Source: Clostridia bacterium
GTDB lineage: Bacteria; Bacillota; Clostridia; Oscillospirales; Acutalibacteraceae
Reading direction: 5' to 3'
Assembly (NCBI GenBank): GCA_017407755.1
Contig: JAFQVY010000010.1
Coordinates: forward strand, 1 to 64,000
DNA length: 64,000 nt
Below, piece by piece: positions 24,389-32,964 of the stretch (position 1 is its first letter; each line of letters starts with the position of its first letter). A program made the position numbers and the translations under genes. Under the pieces are notes generated by a model, which made no database searches, had not been told where the DNA came from, and saw nothing but the letters and a program-made list of their open reading frames with translations.

Positions 24389-25107
24389 AAATAGTTGCAG
24401 ATTTACACACCCACACCATTATGTCTGTTCACGCTTACTGCACCGCCCTTGAAATGATAAGCGAGGCAAATCGCATCGGTCTTTATGCAATGGCAATAAC
24501 CGACCACGGTGAAACAATGCAGGATTTTCCTCATAAATTTTATTTTATGAATCTGCACGCTATCCCAAGGGTGTTCAATGATGTAAGAGTTTTAAAGGGA
24601 GTAGAGGCTAATATCTCTGATTTTTCGGGTAACCTTGATGTACCTGAAGATGCCTTGAGAAACCTTGACTTCTGCATAGCTTCCATGCATACGCCTACCT
24701 TACACGGTGAGCCAAACGTCGAAAGGTGCACAGAGGCGTATCTTAAAATGGCAGAAAACCCTTATATCAATATGATTGCCCACTCAGGCTCACCCTACTA
24801 TAAATATGACTATGAGCGTGTTATCAAAGAGTTTGCAAAAGCCGGTAAGCTTATTGAGATTAATAATTCCTCAATTAAGCATAAGCCCGATTTTGTGCCC
24901 AACTGCATTGAAATCGCCAAGCTTTGCAAAAAGCACAAGTGCCGTATTTCCGTTGACACAGATGCCCACTTTATAACCCAACTGGGCAGAGCAGACGAGG
25001 CACTTAAAATGCTTGAAGATATCGATTTTCCCGAATCTTTGGTGGTTAATGCAAGCGTTGAAAACTTAAACGCTTATCTTAAAGAAAACAATATTCCTCT
25101 TTCTTAA
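24385..25107 (+). CDS. PHP-domain phosphatase, YcdX-like
   Basis: A 240-residue metal-dependent phosphoesterase. The four PHP motifs are visible: DLHTHTIMSVHA (6-17), ITDHGETM, SMHTP and the late DTDAHF. Its closest named relatives are YcdX-type trinuclear-metal phosphatases; the substrate is unknown. It overlaps hprK and lies nine bases before murB. An HprK-PHP-MurB-RapZ order is common in Clostridia. Confidence 0.88.
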   Translation: MKIVADLHTHTIMSVHAYCTALEMISEANRIGLYAMAITDHGETMQDFPHKFYFMNLHAIPRVFNDVRVLKGVEANISDFSGNLDVPEDALRNLDFCIASMHTPTLHGEPNVERCTEAYLKMAENPYINMIAHSGSPYYKYDYERVIKEFAKAGKLIEINNSSIKHKPDFVPNCIEIAKLCKKHKCRISVDTDAHFITQLGRADEALKMLEDIDFPESLVVNASVENLNAYLKENNIPLS

Positions 25108-25116
25108 GGAGAGTAT

Positions 25117-26013
25117 ATGAACATTCCTTTTACTCAAAAACTGACAAATCTTAATATAGAATATAAAGAAAATGTGCCTATGAGCGAGCACACTTCTTTT
25201 AAAATCGGCGGCAATGCTGACATCTTTATTACCGTAAAGAATATTTCCGAGCTTAAAGCGGTTATTTCTCTGTGCAAAGAAACCGAGACTCCTTATATGC
25301 TTATAGGTAACGGCTCCAATCTTCTTATCAGCGACAGCGGTATTAGAGGTGTTGTTATCCGCCTTGAGGGCGAGTTTAAAGAGATTAAAGTGCAGGGTGA
25401 CACTATTGTTGCAGGTGCAGGTGCTTCTCTTACAAAGCTTTGCTTAGATGCTCAAAAAGCCTCTCTTACGGGTCTTGAGTTCGGCTATGGTATACCCGGC
25501 TCTGTAGGCGGTGCGGCATATATGAATGCAGGTGCTTATGGGGGAGAGATGAAGGATGTTATAGTGTCCTGTACTCACCTTGACCCTGAGCTTAATGTTG
25601 GCACTTTAAGTATTGATGAACTTGACCTTTCGTACCGCCATAGTGCTTATATGAAGGGCGAATATATAATCCTCTTTGTTACTTTAAAGCTTAAAGAGGG
25701 TGACGCCGATGCCATTAAAGCCAGAATGGAAGAGCTTATGCAAAAGCGTATAAGCAAACAACCTTTGGAATACCCCAGTGCAGGTTCTGTTTTTAAACGT
25801 CCTGAGGGTGCCTTTGCCGCTGCTTTGATTGAAGAATGCGGTTTAAAGGGCAGGTCTGTTGGCAAAGCTGTGGTAAGCGAAAAGCACTCAGGTTTTATTA
25901 TTAATAAAGGCGGAGCAACCTGTCAGGATGTCCTTGACCTTGTTGAAATTATTCAGCGTGAGGTCAAAGAAAAAACAGGCTTTGACCTTTACCGTGAAAT
26001 AATCCACATATAA
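25117..26013 (+). CDS. murB: UDP-N-acetylenolpyruvoylglucosamine reductase
   Basis: A 298-residue FAD enzyme that makes UDP-MurNAc for peptidoglycan. FAD-binding motifs LIGNGSNLLISDSGIRG and GIPGSVGGAAYMNAGAYGGE are intact, the catalytic-site segment YPSAGSVFKRP is present, and the short form (no extra loop domain) fits the Gram-positive type IIb enzymes. GGAGAG precedes the ATG. It is embedded in the hprK-whiA run. Confidence 0.96.
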   Translation: MNIPFTQKLTNLNIEYKENVPMSEHTSFKIGGNADIFITVKNISELKAVISLCKETETPYMLIGNGSNLLISDSGIRGVVIRLEGEFKEIKVQGDTIVAGAGASLTKLCLDAQKASLTGLEFGYGIPGSVGGAAYMNAGAYGGEMKDVIVSCTHLDPELNVGTLSIDELDLSYRHSAYMKGEYIILFVTLKLKEGDADAIKARMEELMQKRISKQPLEYPSAGSVFKRPEGAFAAALIEECGLKGRSVGKAVVSEKHSGFIINKGGATCQDVLDLVEIIQREVKEKTGFDLYREIIHI

Positions 26014-26026
26014 AGGAGGCGGCAAA

Positions 26027-26890
26027 ATGGAATTTATTATTATTACAGGTCTTTCGGGTGCCGGTAAATCCAATGCACTTCACGCCCTTGAAGATATAGG
26101 CTACTACTGTGTCGACAATATTCCGCCAATGCTGCTTTCAACTTTATACACCCTTTGCGAAACCTCAAACGACAACAGAATGCAAAAGGTTGCCGTTGTA
26201 GTTGATATTCGTGGCGGCGAGGTTTTCGATACTCTTTTTGACCAGCTTAAAACCTTTGACAACGAGGGCAAACGCTACAAAATTCTTTTTCTTGACGCCA
26301 AAAGCGATATTTTACTTATCCGATACAAAGAAACACGCCGCAAGCACCCTCTTGCAGACGGCATAAGCGTTTCAACAGAAGACGCCGTTAAGCTTGAGCG
26401 TGAGCTTTTAAAACCTGTCAAGGCACACGCTGATTTTGTAATTGATACTTCCTATATGGCTATAAAACAGCTTAAAGAGCGTGTAACCACCCTTTTTGCA
26501 GAAAGTGCAGGGGACAGCCTTATTGTTACCTGTATGTCCTTCGGCTTTAAATACGGTATTCCCTTAGAAGCCGATTTGCTCTTTGACGTAAGATGTCTGC
26601 CTAATCCTTTTTATGTTAAGGAGCTTAAGCACCTTACAGGCTTAGACGAAGCCGTAAGGGAGTATGTTCTCAAGTTTGATGAAACCCAGCAGTATATCGA
26701 AAGACTTTTAAGCCTTCTTGACTTTTCCGTTCCTCTTTACAGAGCAGAAGGCAAAAGCGAGCTTGTAATTGCCGTAGGCTGCACAGGCGGCAAGCACCGC
26801 TCAGTAACCTTAGCAAGGCTTTTAAACAGCCACTTTATCGAAAACGGACAGAAATCTACAATTCACCACAGAGACATCTGGAAAGCATAA
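26027..26890 (+). CDS. rapZ: RapZ/YvcJ nucleotide-binding protein
   Basis: A 287-residue protein. The N-terminal P-loop GLSGAGKS is at residues 8-15, followed by YCVDNIPP; the C-terminal domain has the conserved VRCLPNPFY and IAVGCTGGKHRSV. In enteric bacteria RapZ adapts RNase E to small RNAs; in Bacillus the homologue YvcJ binds nucleotides and affects competence. It sits before whiA as in most Firmicutes, but the gene usually between them, yvcK, is absent. GGAGG precedes the ATG. Confidence 0.95.
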   Translation: MEFIIITGLSGAGKSNALHALEDIGYYCVDNIPPMLLSTLYTLCETSNDNRMQKVAVVVDIRGGEVFDTLFDQLKTFDNEGKRYKILFLDAKSDILLIRYKETRRKHPLADGISVSTEDAVKLERELLKPVKAHADFVIDTSYMAIKQLKERVTTLFAESAGDSLIVTCMSFGFKYGIPLEADLLFDVRCLPNPFYVKELKHLTGLDEAVREYVLKFDETQQYIERLLSLLDFSVPLYRAEGKSELVIAVGCTGGKHRSVTLARLLNSHFIENGQKSTIHHRDIWKA

Positions 26891-26905
26891 TTTGGAGGTA
26901 ATGAG

Positions 26906-27853
26906 ATGTCCTTCGCAAGCGATGTAAAAAAAGAGCTTTCAAAAGCCGATATATCAATAAAAAACCGCAGGCTTGCCGAATGCTACGGACTTCTGCTGTA
27001 TTCTCGTCGCTTCAGCGAAGCCGAAATCAAGTTCAAAACTGAAGCTATCTCAGTTGCCGAACGATTTTCTGAGCATATAAGCACCCTTTTCGGTGCCATA
27101 GTCGAGAAAAAGTCTACCCTCAGAGCCTCTAAGGAGGAAATAAACCTCCATAGCATCAAGGTGCTTCTCGAAAGTGACTGTAAGCGTATTTTTAACTTTT
27201 TCGGCCATTCATCAGAGGCTACAACTTTGCGGGTAAACAGAGCGAATATCGAGGACGAGCAATGTGTTTCTGCTTTTCTAAGAGGTGTTTTCCTTTCCTG
27301 CGGTTCGGTAAATGACCCTCAGAAAAACTACCATTTAGAGTTTTGTGTTCCATACAAAAACCTTTGCAATGACCTTTGTACTCTTATGGGTGAAATTGAT
27401 GAGTGTAATTTAACCCCAAGAACTACCCTTAGAAACGGTACTCATATTGTCTATCTTAAAGACAGCGAGCAGATTACAGATTTGCTTACATATATGGGTG
27501 CATCGGGAAGTGCTATGGATATTATGAGTGCAAAAGCCTACAAGCAAATGCGAAATGTTACAAACCGCCGCATAAACTCAGAGCTTGCCAATATAACCCG
27601 TACCGCCAATGCAGGCGCAAAAATTTTAAACGCCATCGACATTATCGATGCAGACAGAGGCATTAACTCTCTGCCCGAAAATCTTCAGATAGTAGCCAAG
27701 CTTAAAAAAGAAAACCCCGAGCTTTCGCTTTCGGCGTTAGGTGCACGTTTAAATCCGCCTATAAGCCGCTCAGGTGTTAACCACAGGCTTAATAAGCTTA
27801 TTGAGCTTGCAGAAGAAATCAAAAGAGAAACAGGAGAACAAAATGAGCAGTGA
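26906..27853 (+). CDS. whiA: WhiA, sporulation/cell-division DNA-binding protein
   Basis: A 315-residue protein with the two-domain WhiA plan: an N-terminal LAGLIDADG-homing-endonuclease-like domain without catalytic function (FLRGVFLSCGSVNDP...YHLEF) and a C-terminal helix-turn-helix (LSLSALGARLNPPISRSGVNHRLNKL). In Bacillus it affects division and chromosome segregation. It overlaps xseB by 11 bases and follows rapZ by 15 bases. Confidence 0.96.
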   Translation: MSFASDVKKELSKADISIKNRRLAECYGLLLYSRRFSEAEIKFKTEAISVAERFSEHISTLFGAIVEKKSTLRASKEEINLHSIKVLLESDCKRIFNFFGHSSEATTLRVNRANIEDEQCVSAFLRGVFLSCGSVNDPQKNYHLEFCVPYKNLCNDLCTLMGEIDECNLTPRTTLRNGTHIVYLKDSEQITDLLTYMGASGSAMDIMSAKAYKQMRNVTNRRINSELANITRTANAGAKILNAIDIIDADRGINSLPENLQIVAKLKKENPELSLSALGARLNPPISRSGVNHRLNKLIELAEEIKRETGEQNEQ

Positions 27854-28073
27854 TAAGTTTAAAAATTTAGATTACGAAACAGCTGTAAAAAAGCTTTCTT
27901 CGCTGATTTCAGAGCTTGAAAGCGGCACTTTAAGCTTTGACGATACCTTAAGTGCATACAAAGAAGCTTTTGAATATTACACCTTTTGCAGTGATTATTT
28001 GAAATCCGCAGGTGAAAAAATCAAGGAAATGAACGAAAAAATGTCAACATTATCCCCAAATCAGGAGGACTGA
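27843..28073 (+). CDS. xseB: Exodeoxyribonuclease VII small subunit
   Basis: A 76-residue helical protein: NLDYETAVKKLSSLISELESGTLSFDDTL is the XseB core. It binds XseA to form the nuclease that trims single-stranded DNA. The ATG at 27843 follows GGAGA and overlaps the whiA stop. Its usual partner gene, xseA, is not upstream and not in the window; the ispA gene follows as in other Firmicutes. Confidence 0.92.
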   Translation: MSSDKFKNLDYETAVKKLSSLISELESGTLSFDDTLSAYKEAFEYYTFCSDYLKSAGEKIKEMNEKMSTLSPNQED

Positions 28074-28075
28074 TT

Positions 28076-28960
28076 ATGTTTAAGGATTCAGATAAATACC
28101 TTTCTCTTGTAGACAGTACACTTCTTGAACTTTTAAGCAAAGGAAGAGACGCCTACAAGGTTTTAACCGATTCAATGATATATTCCGTCTCAGCAGGGGG
28201 CAAAAGAGTAAGACCAATGCTTTCTATGGCTTTTGCTTCTCTTTGCGGCAAAAGCCCTGAGGTTGCACTTTATCCTGCTTGCGGTGTTGAGCTTATACAT
28301 ACCTATTCGCTTATTCACGACGATTTGCCCTGTATGGATAACGACGATATGCGACGCGGCAAACCCTCTAATCACATAGTTTTTGGCGAGGATACAGCCT
28401 TGCTTGCAGGGGATGCTTTGCAAAGCCTTGCATTTGAAGCAATACTTTGCCCCGAAAGCATAAGTCTTATGGGAAATGAAAATGCTGCAAAATGCGGTTA
28501 CTATCTTGCTAAGCTATGCGGAGCTCGCGGTATGGTAGGCGGTCAGGTTATTGACCTTGCCCTTGAAAAAAGCAATGGCGACGTTGATACTGTTTCCTTA
28601 ATGCATTCTTTAAAAACTGCCGCACTGATTAAAGCGGCTTGTGTAATGGGCTGTATTTCAGCAAATGCTGACAATGCTCAGATTGCCGCCGCAGAAGAGT
28701 ATGCCGAATGTATCGGGCTTCAGTTTCAGATTGTTGACGATATTCTTGACGTTACTTCAACAACCGATGTTTTAGGCAAACCCGTCAACTCCGACATAGA
28801 AAACAACAAATCCAATATGGTGTCCCTTTTAGGTATTGAAAAATGCCGTACTCTTGCAAAAGAGCTTACAGATAAGGCAATAAATGCATTAAAAGCGTTT
28901 GAGGGCGATACCAAGTCTCTTGAAGATTTTGCCCTTGACCTTCTTAATAGAAATAAATGA
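28076..28960 (+). CDS. ispA: Farnesyl/geranyl diphosphate synthase
   Basis: A 294-residue polyprenyl synthase. The first aspartate-rich motif is DDLPCMDNDD with RRG after it, the second is DDILD; GGKRVRP is the substrate-binding segment. It condenses isopentenyl units for undecaprenyl and quinone chains. It lies two bases after xseB and precedes dxs, an order kept in many Firmicutes. Confidence 0.95.
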   Translation: MFKDSDKYLSLVDSTLLELLSKGRDAYKVLTDSMIYSVSAGGKRVRPMLSMAFASLCGKSPEVALYPACGVELIHTYSLIHDDLPCMDNDDMRRGKPSNHIVFGEDTALLAGDALQSLAFEAILCPESISLMGNENAAKCGYYLAKLCGARGMVGGQVIDLALEKSNGDVDTVSLMHSLKTAALIKAACVMGCISANADNAQIAAAEEYAECIGLQFQIVDDILDVTSTTDVLGKPVNSDIENNKSNMVSLLGIEKCRTLAKELTDKAINALKAFEGDTKSLEDFALDLLNRNK

Positions 28961-28969
28961 GTGGTTTTT

Positions 28970-30835
28970 ATGGAAAATAAGCTTACCTTCAAGCTTCTTG
29001 ATAAAATTGAACATCCTAAAGATATTAAAAAGCTCAGCATAGACGAGCTTGGCCTACTTTGCGAAGAAATCCGTGCACTTATTATCAGCACAGTTTCAGA
29101 AAACGGCGGGCATCTTGCATCTAACTTAGGCGTGGTTGAGCTTACCGTTGCTATGCACTATGTTTTTGACTTGCCCTATGACAGTATTGTCTTTGACGTA
29201 GGTCATCAGTGCTATACCCACAAAATACTTTCAGGCAGAAAAGAAAGGCTTTCTACAATCCGTCGCAAGGACGGACTTTCAGGCTTTCCCAGAAGAGACG
29301 AAAGCGACTGTGATGCCTTTGGTGCAGGTCACAGCAGTACATCAATCTCTGCCGCGTTCGGTATTGCAAAAGCAAAGGCTATAAAGGGCGACCCAAGCCA
29401 CACGGTAGCCGTTATAGGAGACGGCTCCTTTACAGGCGGACTTGCCTTTGAGGGTATGAATAATGCAGGCAGATTCAAAAAGAATTTTATTGTTGTCTTA
29501 AATGACAATAAAATGTCCATTTCAAAAAACGTAGGTGCTTTTGCAAGATATCTTACAGGTATCCGCATAAATCCTTGGTACCTTAAAGCAAAATGGGGTC
29601 TTGAGCGAGTTTTAACCAAGGTTCCCCTTGTGGGTACACCTTTTGTAAATCTTCTTACAAAAATTAAAAATGCTTTTAAAAAGCGTACCTTAAAGGGCAA
29701 CAACCTGTTTGAAAATTTCGGCTTTTTCTATTATGGCCCCGTTGACGGCCACGATATACAGGAGCTTATAAATGCTTTTGAGGCGGCTAAAAAGGTTACA
29801 AAGCCTGTGCTTATTCACGCCGTTACCGTTAAGGGCAAGGGCTACGGTTTTGCAGAAAAAGACCCTAAAAACTACCACGGTATAGGAAAATTTGATGTTG
29901 ACTCAGGTGAGCCTTTGTCTCATAGTACTTCCTATAGTGATATATTCGGCAAATGCCTTTGCCACCTTGCAGAGCGTAATAAGGATATTTGTGCCATAAC
30001 CGCCGCAATGACAATGGGCACAGGTCTTACCGAATACTCTCATAAATTTAAAGACAGATTCTTTGACGTAGGTATTGCCGAAGAACACGCCGTAACCTTT
30101 GGTGCAGGTCTTGCAAGTCAGAAAATGATACCTGTATTTGCGGTTTACTCAACCTTTTTGCAAAGAGCCTACGACCAGCTTATTCACGACGTCTCTCTGC
30201 AAAAACTTCACCTTGTTTTAGGTATTGACCGTGCAGGAATTGTAGGAGAAGACGGCGAAACCCACCAGGGCGTTTTCGATGTTTCTATGCTTAATTCCGT
30301 TCCAAATACTACCTGCTACTCACCCTGTTATTTTGATGAGCTTGCAGGCTGTATGGAGCAGGGAATAATACGCGACAAAAACCTTGTTGCAATCCGTTAT
30401 CCCAGAGGAGCAGAGCCTTATCGCCCCGAAAACTTTACTGAAAACAACATAAACTATGCAATTTACGGCAACAAGGATGCCAGCCGTCTTATAGTTACTT
30501 ACGGCAGGCTTTTTGCAGAAGCCTGTGTTGCAAAGCGTGAGCTTTCAAAAATCGGCATTGAGGTTTGCATTCTTAAGCTTTGCCGAATCAAGCCTATTGA
30601 TGAAGAAGCTTTAAAATTCGCCAGCGGTTTTTCAAAGGTGCATTTCTTTGAAGAAGGAATGCTTACAGGCGGTATTGGTGAAACCTTCGGCTACGGTATG
30701 GACAAACTGGGCTTTAAAGGAAGTTACGGTATTACCGCAGTTGAGGATAAGTTTGTTGCTCATGCTTCTGTAAAAGAATCAATGCAGAACTTAAGGCTCA
30801 ACGCTTTAGGAATTTACGATATAATGAGAAGATAA
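28970..30835 (+). CDS. dxs: 1-deoxy-D-xylulose-5-phosphate synthase
   Basis: A 621-residue thiamine diphosphate enzyme, first step of the MEP isoprenoid route. Seen: the N-terminal VFDVGHQCYTHKIL, the GDGSFTGGLAFEGMNN thiamine-binding motif, the transketolase-type central domain with FDVGIAEEHAV, and GIDRAGIVGEDGETHQG. The ATG at 28970 is chosen; a GTG at 28961 directly after the ispA stop is possible since neither has a strong binding site. The two-gene unit with ispA links precursor and chain synthesis. Confidence 0.97.
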   Translation: MENKLTFKLLDKIEHPKDIKKLSIDELGLLCEEIRALIISTVSENGGHLASNLGVVELTVAMHYVFDLPYDSIVFDVGHQCYTHKILSGRKERLSTIRRKDGLSGFPRRDESDCDAFGAGHSSTSISAAFGIAKAKAIKGDPSHTVAVIGDGSFTGGLAFEGMNNAGRFKKNFIVVLNDNKMSISKNVGAFARYLTGIRINPWYLKAKWGLERVLTKVPLVGTPFVNLLTKIKNAFKKRTLKGNNLFENFGFFYYGPVDGHDIQELINAFEAAKKVTKPVLIHAVTVKGKGYGFAEKDPKNYHGIGKFDVDSGEPLSHSTSYSDIFGKCLCHLAERNKDICAITAAMTMGTGLTEYSHKFKDRFFDVGIAEEHAVTFGAGLASQKMIPVFAVYSTFLQRAYDQLIHDVSLQKLHLVLGIDRAGIVGEDGETHQGVFDVSMLNSVPNTTCYSPCYFDELAGCMEQGIIRDKNLVAIRYPRGAEPYRPENFTENNINYAIYGNKDASRLIVTYGRLFAEACVAKRELSKIGIEVCILKLCRIKPIDEEALKFASGFSKVHFFEEGMLTGGIGETFGYGMDKLGFKGSYGITAVEDKFVAHASVKESMQNLRLNALGIYDIMRR

Positions 30836-30837
30836 TT

Positions 30838-31641
30838 ATGAAAAAGAGACTTGATGTATTAGTTTTTGAAAAAGGCTTTGCCGACTCCCGTGAGCGTGCA
30901 AAGGCAATTATAATGTCAGGTAACGTCTACGTTAACAACCAGAAGGCAGACAAACCCGGCACTCAGTATGACGAAGACGCTCCCTTGGAGGTACGCTCCT
31001 CAGGCTTAAAATACGTAAGCCGCGGAGGACTAAAGCTTGAAAAAGCAATGACCTCTTTTGACCTTAATCTTCAGGGCGCAACTTCGCTTGATATCGGTGC
31101 TTCCACAGGAGGCTTTACGGACTGTATGCTTCAAAACGGCGCCAAAAAGGTTTATTCCGTCGATGTAGGCTACGGTCAGCTTGCTTGGAAACTGCGCACA
31201 GATGAGCGTGTTGTTAATATGGAGCGTACCAATTTCAGAAACGTTACCAAAGAAGATATAGCAGAAGATATCGACTTCTTTTCCGTTGATGTATCTTTTA
31301 TATCCCTTCGCATAATACTTCCCGTTGCCCGCACTCTTTTAAGCAAAGAGGGCAGGGGAGTGTGCTTAATTAAGCCTCAGTTTGAAGCAGGCAGAGAAAA
31401 GGTTGGCAAAAAGGGCGTAGTCAGAGACAAAAGGGTTCACGCCGAGGTTATTGAAACTATTGTAAACTTTACTTTAGAAAGCGGTTTTGACGTTTTAGGA
31501 CTTGACTTTTCTCCTGTAAAAGGGCCTGAGGGCAACATCGAATACCTTATGTACGTTAAAATCAGCGACAATCCCGAAAATTTCAGCAATATTACGGCAG
31601 AAGCTCTTTCAGAGCTTTCCCACGAAGCACTTGATAAATAA
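30838..31641 (+). CDS. tlyA: TlyA-family rRNA 2'-O-methyltransferase
   Basis: A 267-residue protein: N-terminal S4 RNA-binding domain (KRLDVLVFEKGFADSRERAKAIIMSGNVYVN, about 1-60) and an FtsJ-like methyltransferase domain with the SAM site LDIGASTGGFTDCML. Homologues methylate ribosomal RNA; in mycobacteria this confers capreomycin sensitivity. Located between dxs and nadK as in Bacillus yqxC. Confidence 0.93.
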   Translation: MKKRLDVLVFEKGFADSRERAKAIIMSGNVYVNNQKADKPGTQYDEDAPLEVRSSGLKYVSRGGLKLEKAMTSFDLNLQGATSLDIGASTGGFTDCMLQNGAKKVYSVDVGYGQLAWKLRTDERVVNMERTNFRNVTKEDIAEDIDFFSVDVSFISLRIILPVARTLLSKEGRGVCLIKPQFEAGREKVGKKGVVRDKRVHAEVIETIVNFTLESGFDVLGLDFSPVKGPEGNIEYLMYVKISDNPENFSNITAEALSELSHEALDK

Positions 31642-31650
31642 GGTGATAAT

Positions 31651-32514
31651 ATGAAAATTGCTTTGGTTGTCAATTACGAAAAACAAGGAGCAGCCGAAAC
31701 GGCTCAAAAAATCACAGATTTGCTTATAAGCGAGGGCGCAGAGGTTTTGATGCTTAAAGGCGAGCAGACTGCTTCAATACATAACGTAAGCCTTTTTGAC
31801 AGTCATATTGACTTGGTTTCGGCTTGCGATGTTCTGATAACCGTAGGTGGAGACGGCACCATAATCCACTGTGCAAGACACGCCGCCGCCTTTAATAAAC
31901 CCATACTCGGCATAAATTTAGGCAGGCTTGGATATGTTGCCGAGCTTGAAGCAAACGAAATTTCAATGCTTAAATCTATACTAAGCGGTGATTATGATTT
32001 AGAAAACAGGCTGATTTTATCGGTGTCAGTTCACCGCGAAAACGGTTCTATGCAAACTTATACCGCCGTTAATGATGCGGTTATTTCAAGAGGTTCTCTT
32101 TCAAGAATAATCGACCTTAACGTCAGTATCGACGGTGCCCCTGTTTCCTCTTATCGAGCAGACGGTATACTGGTGGCCACTCCCACAGGCTCAACCGCAT
32201 ACGCTCTTTCAGCAGGAGGCCCTGTGGTTTCACCCAACCTTAAATGTATCGAGCTTGTGCCTATCTGCTCCCACTCTCTTTCGGCTCGTTGTGTTATTCT
32301 TTCAGATAAATCTACAGTCGAAATCAAAGCAAATTCCCCCGACGGTAAAAGCTATCTTACACTTGACGGGCAGATTTCAGTTGAGCTTTCAAAAAATGAC
32401 AGGGTAGAGGTTAAAAGCTGTGAGCAAAGTCTTAGTATGATAGTACTGAAAAAACGAAATTTTTATAAATTAGCCAGCGAAAAGCTACGTGAGGTGACTG
32501 TAAATGAAGCTTAA
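31651..32514 (+). CDS. nadK: NAD kinase
   Basis: A 287-residue enzyme that makes NADP from NAD. The GGDGT motif is at residues 66-70, the NE motif and the SPTGSTAY-like segment (TPTGSTAYALSAGGP) are intact. It overlaps argR by 11 bases and belongs to the tlyA-nadK-argR-recN run. Confidence 0.96.
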   Translation: MKIALVVNYEKQGAAETAQKITDLLISEGAEVLMLKGEQTASIHNVSLFDSHIDLVSACDVLITVGGDGTIIHCARHAAAFNKPILGINLGRLGYVAELEANEISMLKSILSGDYDLENRLILSVSVHRENGSMQTYTAVNDAVISRGSLSRIIDLNVSIDGAPVSSYRADGILVATPTGSTAYALSAGGPVVSPNLKCIELVPICSHSLSARCVILSDKSTVEIKANSPDGKSYLTLDGQISVELSKNDRVEVKSCEQSLSMIVLKKRNFYKLASEKLREVTVNEA

Positions 32515-32950
32515 CAGACATCAGAAGATTATTGAGCTTATAAGGCTTTATCCTATAAACACACAAGAGGAGCTTCTTGAAAAGCTTAAGTCAGAGGGTT
32601 ATTGTGTTACCCAGTCTACGGTGTCCCGTGACATAAAATCCTTAAGGCTTCAGAAGTCTCTTTCAGAAGACGGCAAATACCGCTACATTACTCCGGACAC
32701 AAAAGCCTCAGAGTTAAAATCAAGCTTTTCAGGAATTCTGTCAAGCTCTGTTATTTCCGCAGTTGCCGCTTCTAATATTGTAGTTGTCAAGACCTACAGC
32801 GGTATGGCGTCAGCCGCCTGTGCCGCTATTGATTCTATGGAGTTTTCGGGCGTGGTAGGCTCTCTTGCAGGAGACGACACTATTTTTATCGCTTGCACCG
32901 AAAACAGTTTTGCCAACGATTTTGTGCTTAAGCTTAACAAACTCTTATAA
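32504..32950 (+). CDS. argR: Arginine repressor ArgR/AhrC
   Basis: A 148-residue regulator. The N-terminal winged helix has the recognition segment TQSTVSRDIKSLRL; the C-terminal domain, which binds arginine and forms hexamers, ends with VVGSLAGDDTIFIA. It represses arginine biosynthesis and is the obvious regulator of the argGHCJBDF operon 20 kb downstream, which carries TGCAT-type sites. Usual position next to recN. Confidence 0.96.
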   Translation: MKLNRHQKIIELIRLYPINTQEELLEKLKSEGYCVTQSTVSRDIKSLRLQKSLSEDGKYRYITPDTKASELKSSFSGILSSSVISAVAASNIVVVKTYSGMASAACAAIDSMEFSGVVGSLAGDDTIFIACTENSFANDFVLKLNKLL

Positions 32951-32964
32951 TAAAGGTAATTTTT

